Of a stretch of 20,186 bases of DNA, positions 15,496 to 20,186 are shown one piece after another. This DNA comes from Alistipes sp. Lineage in GTDB: Bacteria; Bacteroidota; Bacteroidia; Bacteroidales; Rikenellaceae. Numbering within the stretch: the first letter of the stretch is position 1; each line of letters starts with the position of its first letter. The DNA lies in NCBI GenBank assembly GCA_009774895.1, contig VSOO01000008.1, positions 1-20,186 on the forward strand. Direction: 5' to 3'. The position numbers were made by a program, and so were the translations under genes. The notes under the pieces are model-generated. The model was not told where the DNA came from. It saw nothing but the letters and a program-made list of their open reading frames with translations, and did not search any database.

Positions 15496-16437
15496 TTACA
15501 GCGCCTTGATCTCGTGGAGAATTCGGTTGGTCTTGTGCACGGCGGCAGCCGATGCGGCGAACTTCTCGGCCTCCTCCTTCGTCAGGTCGATCTTCACGAT
15601 CTTCTCGATGCCCTTGCGGCCGATTACCGCGGGCACGCCGATGCAGAGATCCGACTCGCCGTATTCGCCTTCGAGGTAGCAGCTGCACGGGATGATCTTC
15701 TTCTGGTCGTTGAGGATCGACTCCACCATCATCGAGGCGGCGGCACCCGGAGCGTACCATGCCGACGTACCGATGAGCTTGGTGAGGGTGGCGCCGCCGA
15801 CCATCGTGGCCGCAGCGGCCTCCTCAAGCTTCCTGCGCGACGCGAACTGCGACGCGGGCACGCCGTTGATCGTGGCTTTCGAGAGCAGGGGAATCATCGT
15901 CGTGTCGCCGTGGCCGCCGATGACCATGCCGTCCACGTTGTTGATGTTGGCGCCCGTGGCCTTGGCCAGGTAGCACTTGAAGCGCGACGAGTCGAGTGCG
16001 CCGCCCATGCCGATCACGCGGTTCTTGGGCAGGCCCGAGGCTTTGAGCGCCAGGTAGGTCAGCGTGTCCATCGGGTTGGCCACCACGATGATGATCGCGC
16101 GCGGCGAGTACTTGACGATGTTCTCCACCACGCTCTTCATGATGTTGGCGTTGGTGCCGATGAGCTCCTCGCGCGTCATGCCCGGCTTGCGGGGAATGCC
16201 CGAGGTGATGACTACGACGTCCGAATTGGCGGTCTTCTTGTAGTCGTTGGTCACGCCCGTGAGTTTCGTGTCGAAATCCATGAGCGTGGAGCACTGGTAC
16301 ATGTCGAGCATCTTGCCCTCCGAGAGGCCCTCCTTGATGTCGATCAGCACCACTTCGCTGGCTACCTCGCGGCAGGCCATCACGTTCGCGCAGGTCGCGC
16401 CCACGGCGCCTGCGCCCACTACGGTTACTTTTGACAT
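15496..16437 (-). CDS. mdh: Malate dehydrogenase (LDH-like, NAD-dependent)
   Basis: A 313-residue enzyme interconverting malate and oxaloacetate. The Rossmann start VVGAGAVGAT (6-15) is followed by Asp33 at the end of the second strand (VVLIDI), which selects NAD over NADP. The substrate loop GIPRKPGMTREEL (80-92) has Arg83 and Arg89, which mark malate rather than lactate specificity. VVANPMDTLTYLA (118-130), Arg152 in DSSRF and catalytic His176 in IGGHGDTT complete the active site. The length fits the LDH-like MDH group found in Bacteroidetes. The gene starts 23 bases after gcvH and shares its promoter. Confidence 0.96.
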   Translation of the reverse strand: MSKVTVVGAGAVGATCANVMACREVASEVVLIDIKEGLSEGKMLDMYQCSTLMDFDTKLTGVTNDYKKTANSDVVVITSGIPRKPGMTREELIGTNANIMKSVVENIVKYSPRAIIIVVANPMDTLTYLALKASGLPKNRVIGMGGALDSSRFKCYLAKATGANINNVDGMVIGGHGDTTMIPLLSKATINGVPASQFASRRKLEEAAAATMVGGATLTKLIGTSAWYAPGAAASMMVESILNDQKKIIPCSCYLEGEYGESDLCIGVPAVIGRKGIEKIVKIDLTKEEAEKFAASAAAVHKTNRILHEIKAL

Positions 16438-16460
16438 GTCGTCTTCGTTTTAACGGATGA

Positions 16461-16838
16461 TTAACCGATCAGTTCTGCGTATTGTTCGGCGTTCAGCAGA
16501 GCGTCGGCCTCTGCGGGATCCGAAAGCCGGATGCGGATGATCCAGCCTTCGCCGTAGGCGTCCTTGTTTACGATCGAGGGATCGGCATCCACGGCGGGGT
16601 TGAACTCCAGCACCTCGCCCGATACGGGGCAGAATGCGTCGCTGACCGTCTTCACGGCCTCGATCGAGCCGAATACGTCGCCGGCGGCGACGGTCTCGCC
16701 TACGGTCGGCACATCGACGAATACGATGTCGCCCAACTGGCTCTGGGCGAAGTCGGTAATGCCGATATAGGCCGTGTCGCCCTCGATGCGGCACCACTCG
16801 TGGTCGTTCGAGTACTTCAGGTTTGCAGGTACGTTCAT
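16461..16838 (-). CDS. gcvH: Glycine cleavage system H protein
   Basis: A 125-residue lipoyl-carrier protein of normal length. It carries the aminomethyl intermediate between the P, T and L proteins of the glycine cleavage complex. The lipoylated lysine is Lys63 in FGSIEAVKTVSD. Also typical are KYSNDHEWCRIEGDTAYIGITDFAQSQLGD at the N-terminus and the GEGWIIRIRLSDP segment. I chose the ATG at 16838. An in-frame ATG at 16868 would add ten unconserved residues (MHQQSNKTII). No gcvT or gcvP is in the window, so the gene is separated from its partners and paired with mdh instead. Confidence 0.96.
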   Translation of the reverse strand: MNVPANLKYSNDHEWCRIEGDTAYIGITDFAQSQLGDIVFVDVPTVGETVAAGDVFGSIEAVKTVSDAFCPVSGEVLEFNPAVDADPSIVNKDAYGEGWIIRIRLSDPAEADALLNAEQYAELIG

Positions 16839-16883
16839 AATGATGGTTTTATTGGATTGTTGATGCAACTTCGTTTACGTATG

Positions 16884-16913
16884 CAAATATAATTGTTATT
16901 CCGATAACAACAA
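16884..16913 (-). promoter_or_regulatory. Promoter of gcvH-mdh with an embedded palindromic operator
   Basis: Minus strand TTG (16913-16911), a 19-base spacer, then TATATTTG (16891-16884): a full consensus promoter. The spacer contains the perfect palindrome TTGTTAT-TCCG-ATAACAA (16893-16910, plus strand). A dimeric regulator bound there would cover the promoter and repress gcvH and mdh together. The regulator is not identified. Confidence 0.7.
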
Positions 16914-16993
16914 ATCTTTTTCGTGCTATTTTTTCATATTCCGTGCCGGAATCCGGCGTGCCGTGCGGCCCTGCGGTCCGTGCGGCGTCGGAC

Positions 16994-17719
16994 TCAGCGG
17001 CCCGCGATGACGAACTCCACCTCCCGGAACAGGTAGGCGCGCAGCGTGCCGTCGTCGTGGCGCAGCAGCAGCTCGCCCGAGGGGCGCACCCCTTCGATCG
17101 CGGCCTCCACGGCGGTGCCGTCGGCCAGGCGGTAGGGGTGGCGTTCGCCCAGACGGTACATGCGTGCGCGGTAGTCGGCCTGGAGCCGTGGCGCGTCGCC
17201 CGCTTCGAGGCGGCCGTACTCTTCGTGCAGGTGCGCGAGGAACGCTTCGAGCACCTCGCGGCGGTCGTAGGTGCGGCCCGTGAGCTGCGCCATCGACACG
17301 GGGTTCGGCAGCGACGGGTCAAACGTGCGCTGGTTCACGTTGATGCCGATGCCGGCCACCGTGCGGTCGAGCGTGGCGCCCGCGTAGTGGTGTTCGATGA
17401 GGATGCCCACCAGCTTGCGGTCGCCGGCGTAGATGTCGTTCGTCCACTTGATGCGCGTGTCGATGCCGTAGTCGCCGAAGGTCCGTACCAGGGCGAGCGT
17501 CACGGCCTCCGAGAGCAGGAACTGCTCGCCCGCGGGCAGGAACGTCGGCCGCAGCACGACCGAGAAGGTGAGGTTCTCGCCCGGCGTGCTGCTCCAGGCG
17601 TGTCCGCGCTGCCCCCGCCCGGCGGTCTGCTCGTCGGCCCACACCACGTCGCCGTGCGCGAGCCGCGGATCGCGGGCCTCGTCGTTGGTCGAGCCCGCGG
17701 TCGCGATGTGTCGGATCAT
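16994..17719 (-). CDS. birA: Biotin-protein ligase, short form without DNA-binding domain
   Basis: A 241-residue enzyme that attaches biotin to carboxylase carrier domains through biotinyl-AMP. The GRGQRGHAW motif (34-42) is the biotinyl-AMP loop. STNDEA (10-15), KWTNDIYAGDRKLVGILIE (91-109) and GIGINVN (123-129) are the other hallmarks. A small SH3-like C-terminal domain (about 190-241) is present. The N-terminal winged helix of E. coli BirA is missing, so it should not act as a repressor, as is usual in Bacteroidetes. The ATG is five bases after the dapD stop, giving a tight dapD-birA operon. Confidence 0.95.
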   Translation of the reverse strand: MIRHIATAGSTNDEARDPRLAHGDVVWADEQTAGRGQRGHAWSSTPGENLTFSVVLRPTFLPAGEQFLLSEAVTLALVRTFGDYGIDTRIKWTNDIYAGDRKLVGILIEHHYAGATLDRTVAGIGINVNQRTFDPSLPNPVSMAQLTGRTYDRREVLEAFLAHLHEEYGRLEAGDAPRLQADYRARMYRLGERHPYRLADGTAVEAAIEGVRPSGELLLRHDDGTLRAYLFREVEFVIAGR

Positions 17720-17724
17720 GGCGC

Positions 17725-18546
17725 TCAGGCACTGACGCCGAAGTCGCGCAGGGCGTCGTTCAGCGAGGTTTTCTTGTCGGTGGACTCCTTGCGGCGGCCG
17801 ATGATCAGGGCGCAGGCCACGTCGTACTCGCCCGCGGGGAAACGCTTGCGGTAGCTGCCCGGCACGACCACCGAGCGGGGCGGCACGTATCCCTTGTGCG
17901 TCACGGGCTCGGGGCCCGTGACGTCGATGATGTGGGTCGAACCGGTGATCACGGTGTTCGAACCCAGCACGCACTCGCGGCCCAGGTGCGCCCCCTCGAC
18001 CACGATCGAGCGCGAGCCGAGAAAGCAGTGGTCCTCGACGATGACCGGCGCGGCCTGCACCGGTTCGAGCACGCCGCCGATGCCCACGCCGCCCGAGAGG
18101 TGGACGTGGCAGCCGATCTGGGCGCAGGAGCCCACCGTGGCCCATGTATCGACCATGGTTCCCGTGCCCACGTAGGCGCCGATATTGACGTAGGAGGGCA
18201 TCAGAATGGCGCCCGGGGCGATGTAGGCTCCGTAGCGCGCCACGGCGTGCGGCACCGCGCGCACGCCCAGCTCCTCGTATCCGTGCTTGAGTTCCATCTT
18301 GTCGTACCACTCCAGTTCGCCGGCGCGCATCGTGCGCATGGGGCGCACCGGGAAGTAGAGCAGGATGGCCTTCTTGACCCATTCGTTCACGCGCCACCGG
18401 CCGCCGTCTGCGGGTTCGGCGGCGCGCAGGCGGCCCTTGTCCACCTCCTCGATCACCGCGTCGATGGCTCGGCGCACCTCGGTGTCGGCGAGCAGTGCGC
18501 GGTCGTTCCACGCCCGCTCGATCGTTCGTTGCAGCTCTTCGTACAT
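17725..18546 (-). CDS. dapD: 2,3,4,5-tetrahydropyridine-2,6-dicarboxylate N-succinyltransferase
   Basis: A 273-residue enzyme of standard DapD length. It transfers succinyl from succinyl-CoA to tetrahydrodipicolinate in the succinylase branch of diaminopimelate and lysine synthesis. An alpha-helical N-terminal domain (1-100, including RVNEWVKKAILLYFP) is followed by a left-handed beta-helix of hexapeptide repeats (about 102-235, with GAILMPSYVNIGAYVGTGTM and VDTWATVGSCAQIGCHVHL). The C-terminal part includes SVVVPGSYRKRFPAGEY. I chose the ATG at 18546, which begins with the usual MYEELQRTIERAW; the open frame runs further upstream without conserved sequence. It is divergent from aspartate kinase, the first enzyme of the same pathway. 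Confidence 0.96.
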   Translation of the reverse strand: MYEELQRTIERAWNDRALLADTEVRRAIDAVIEEVDKGRLRAAEPADGGRWRVNEWVKKAILLYFPVRPMRTMRAGELEWYDKMELKHGYEELGVRAVPHAVARYGAYIAPGAILMPSYVNIGAYVGTGTMVDTWATVGSCAQIGCHVHLSGGVGIGGVLEPVQAAPVIVEDHCFLGSRSIVVEGAHLGRECVLGSNTVITGSTHIIDVTGPEPVTHKGYVPPRSVVVPGSYRKRFPAGEYDVACALIIGRRKESTDKKTSLNDALRDFGVSA

Positions 18547-18656
18547 AGTATCTTCGTTTGCTTTTGCGACGGCGTTTTCCCGTGGTGTCGCGGCCCGGAC
18601 TCCGTCCGATGCTGCGCCCGTTCCGGCGAAAACGTCCGCTTCGTTTTTCCGAAAGC

Positions 18657-18664
18657 CAAAGGTA
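18657..18664 (-). promoter_or_regulatory. Predicted -7 box of dapD-birA
   Basis: TACCTTTG on the minus strand matches TAnnTTTG. No TTG lies 19-21 bases upstream, so the -33 element is weak. The start would be near 18650, leaving a leader of about 100 bases. Confidence 0.5.
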
Positions 18665-18708
18665 CGCAAAAACTTCGCTTCGCACCCTCCCTTTTCGCGG
18701 AAAAACGC

Positions 18709-18716
18709 TAACTTTG
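18709..18716 (+). promoter_or_regulatory. Predicted -7 box of the aspartate kinase gene
   Basis: TAACTTTG matches TAnnTTTG; the -33 TTG is absent. The start would be near 18723, about 50 bases before the ATG. The box lies 44 bases from the divergent dapD box, so one regulator could control both. Confidence 0.55.
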
Positions 18717-18774
18717 TGCATCCGTCCCGTCGGGCCGCACTGCGGGCGGCGGGGCGCGGAAAAAGCGTCGAACT

Positions 18775-20034
18775 ATGAAAGTCTACAAATTCGGTGGCGC
18801 GTCGGTGCGGAATGCGGACGGCGTGCGCAACCTGCACAAGATCGTCGGGGACGAACGCAACCTGTTCATCGTCGTCTCGGCCATGGGAAAGACCACCAAC
18901 GCCCTCGAAAAGGTCTTCGAGGGGTTGCAGCGGGGCGACCGCGCCGCTTCGGCCGAGCGCATCGCCGAGCTGAGGGCCTACCACGCCGCCATCGTCGAGG
19001 ATCTGTGGCACGGTCCGGTGCGGCTCGATGCCGTGGAGGAGCTCTTCGCGGAGCTGGAGCGCGTGGCGGCCGACACGGTCTACCGCCCCGAGGACGCGGA
19101 GCTGTGGTACGACACGATCGTGGCTTTCGGCGAGCTGATCTCCACCGCCATCGTCTCGGAATATCTGCGCCATGCGGGCATGCCCAACCTGTGGATCGAC
19201 ATGCGCCGCTGCCTGCGCACGGAGCAGCGCCACAAGGATGCGAGCGTCGATCTGGAGGCTTCGGCGCCGCTGCTGCGCGCGGCCGTGGCGGGGACGGGGC
19301 ACAACGTGTTCGTGGGGCAGGGCTTCATCGGCGGTGCGCCCGACGGCACGACCGCCACGCTGGGCCGCGAGGGCTCGGATTACTCGGCGGCCGTGGCGGC
19401 CAACATCCTGGGGGCCGAGTCGATGTCGATCTGGAAGGACGTGGACGGCGTGATGAATGCCGATCCGAAGGCCTTTCCCGACGCCGTGCAGATTCCCGAA
19501 CTGAACTACCTCGATGCGATCGAACTGGCGTACAGCGGCGCGCAGATCATCCATCCGAAGACCGTGAAGCCGTTGCAGAACCGCAACATTCCGCTCTACG
19601 TGCGGCCTTTCGGCGACAAGCGCAAGCCGGGCACCGTCATCCGCGGCATGTCGGCCCCCGTGGAGGTGCCGATCCTGATCCTGAAGAAGGACCAGGTGCT
19701 GCTCACGATCCGTTCGCGCGACCTGTCGTTCGTGCTGGAGGAGAAGTTCGGCACGATCTTCTCGCTGCTCGAACGCTACCGCATCAAGGCCAATCTGATC
19801 CACAATTCGGCGGTCAATCTGAGCCTCTGCGTGGACAACACGTGGCACATCGACGATGCCGTGTCGGCGCTGCGCGACGCGGGATTCGACGTGCTGAAGG
19901 CCGCCGACATGGAGTTGCTGACCATCCGCGGCTACGACGAGGCGATCTACATGCGCTATGCGCAGATCGGCCCGAAGGTCTTCATCCGCCAGACCACGCA
20001 GTCCACCGTCCGCCTGGTGCGCAAGCGCGAGTAG
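18775..20034 (+). CDS. lysC: Aspartate kinase, monofunctional
   Basis: A 419-residue enzyme that phosphorylates aspartate, the first step to lysine, threonine and methionine. The kinase domain (1-290) has KFGGASV (5-11), TTATLGREGSDYSAA (192-206), WKDVDGVMNADP (220-231) and ELNYLDAIELAYSGAQIIHP (242-261). The C-terminal ACT-like regulatory region (about 300-419) includes LLTIRSRDLSFVLEEKFG and DMELLTIRGYDE, so feedback control by an amino acid is likely. There is no homoserine dehydrogenase domain, so it is not a ThrA-type fusion. The start fits the conserved MKVYKFGG. It is transcribed alone, divergently from dapD, and ends at a strong terminator. The lysC name follows the usual naming of monofunctional enzymes; the specific effector is not known. 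Confidence 0.95.
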   Translation: MKVYKFGGASVRNADGVRNLHKIVGDERNLFIVVSAMGKTTNALEKVFEGLQRGDRAASAERIAELRAYHAAIVEDLWHGPVRLDAVEELFAELERVAADTVYRPEDAELWYDTIVAFGELISTAIVSEYLRHAGMPNLWIDMRRCLRTEQRHKDASVDLEASAPLLRAAVAGTGHNVFVGQGFIGGAPDGTTATLGREGSDYSAAVAANILGAESMSIWKDVDGVMNADPKAFPDAVQIPELNYLDAIELAYSGAQIIHPKTVKPLQNRNIPLYVRPFGDKRKPGTVIRGMSAPVEVPILILKKDQVLLTIRSRDLSFVLEEKFGTIFSLLERYRIKANLIHNSAVNLSLCVDNTWHIDDAVSALRDAGFDVLKAADMELLTIRGYDEAIYMRYAQIGPKVFIRQTTQSTVRLVRKRE

Positions 20035-20054
20035 CGGGGGCGCCGAAACGTTAC

Positions 20055-20084
20055 GGCCGGAGACGCATCGTCTCCGGCCTTTTT
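20055..20084 (+). terminator. Rho-independent terminator of the aspartate kinase gene
   Basis: GGCCGGAGACG (20055-20065) pairs perfectly over 11 bases with CGTCTCCGGCC (20069-20079) around a CAT loop, followed by five T. Confidence 0.95.
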
Positions 20085-20131
20085 CGTTCGGTGCGGCTCC
20101 GTCCGCCGCTTCCGGGCCTCATGGGCGTTCC

Positions 20132-20186
20132 GGTCGCGGAGCAGGTCGGGTCGCGGAGCAGGTCGGGTCGCGGAGCAGGTCGGGTC
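20132..20186. repeat. 17-base tandem repeat running off the window
   Basis: The unit GGTCGCGGAGCAGGTCG occurs three times without a mismatch (20132-20148, 20149-20165, 20166-20182). A fourth copy is cut by the window edge (20183-20186). The 17-base period would shift the reading frame, so a coding role is unlikely. Confidence 0.95.

Noticed and set aside
16945..16957. Palindrome GCCGGAATCCGGC as terminator of dapD-birA
   Set aside because: The stem is short and on the minus strand it is followed by A-rich, not T-rich, sequence; intrinsic termination is not supported.
20132..20186. CRISPR array
   Set aside because: The copies follow one another with no spacers, and no cas gene is in the window.

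Overview
The window looks like chromosomal DNA from a high-GC member of the Bacteroidales, most likely an Alistipes-like (Rikenellaceae) gut bacterium. Four things support this. Promoters follow the Bacteroidetes consensus (TTG, about 20 bases, TAnnTTTG). There are almost no Shine-Dalgarno sequences. The bamD, omega (Rpb6-type), coaBC, recN gene order is typical of the phylum. The outer-membrane proteins (SusC/CirA-type TonB receptor, PorT-like barrel) and the short BirA are also typical. The genus is inferred from composition and protein style; there is no rRNA in the window.

Left end (1-2340): an AT-richer, gene-poor accessory stretch. It holds one minus-strand gene for a divergent nucleotidyltransferase-HEPN fusion protein. 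Its long upstream region carries four copies of a 10-base motif around a predicted promoter. The rest is non-coding with several inverted repeats. Next (2347-4193) is an ABC-F ATPase with its own promoter and a leader that contains a possible six-codon upstream ORF.

Centre left (4163-9118): a minus-strand operon that starts at a strong promoter at 9088-9118. It encodes BamD, RNA polymerase omega, CoaBC, RecN and a polytopic membrane protein, and ends at a strong terminator at 4163-4193. Upstream on the same strand lie a cardiolipin-synthase-type phospholipase D protein and a PorT-like outer-membrane barrel. Together the set serves the envelope (BamD, Cls, barrel), CoA synthesis, transcription and DNA repair.

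Centre right (11348-15262), plus strand: greA with clear promoter and terminator; a GC-rich spacer with degenerate ~40-base repeats; a small secreted cysteine-rich protein with a nearly leaderless promoter; and a TonB-dependent receptor with a CxxC in its plug.

Right end (15439-20186): a minus-strand gcvH-mdh operon whose promoter spacer holds a perfect 7-base-arm palindrome. A minus-strand dapD-birA operon follows, then a divergent plus-strand aspartate kinase, so two enzymes of the lysine/diaminopimelate pathway flank one promoter region. The window ends inside a 17-base tandem repeat.

Most of the window is housekeeping. No complete new multi-gene system is visible. The least explained parts are the regulatory DNA around the HEPN gene, the ABC-F leader, the gcvH operator-like palindrome, and the small cysteine-rich protein paired with the TonB receptor.
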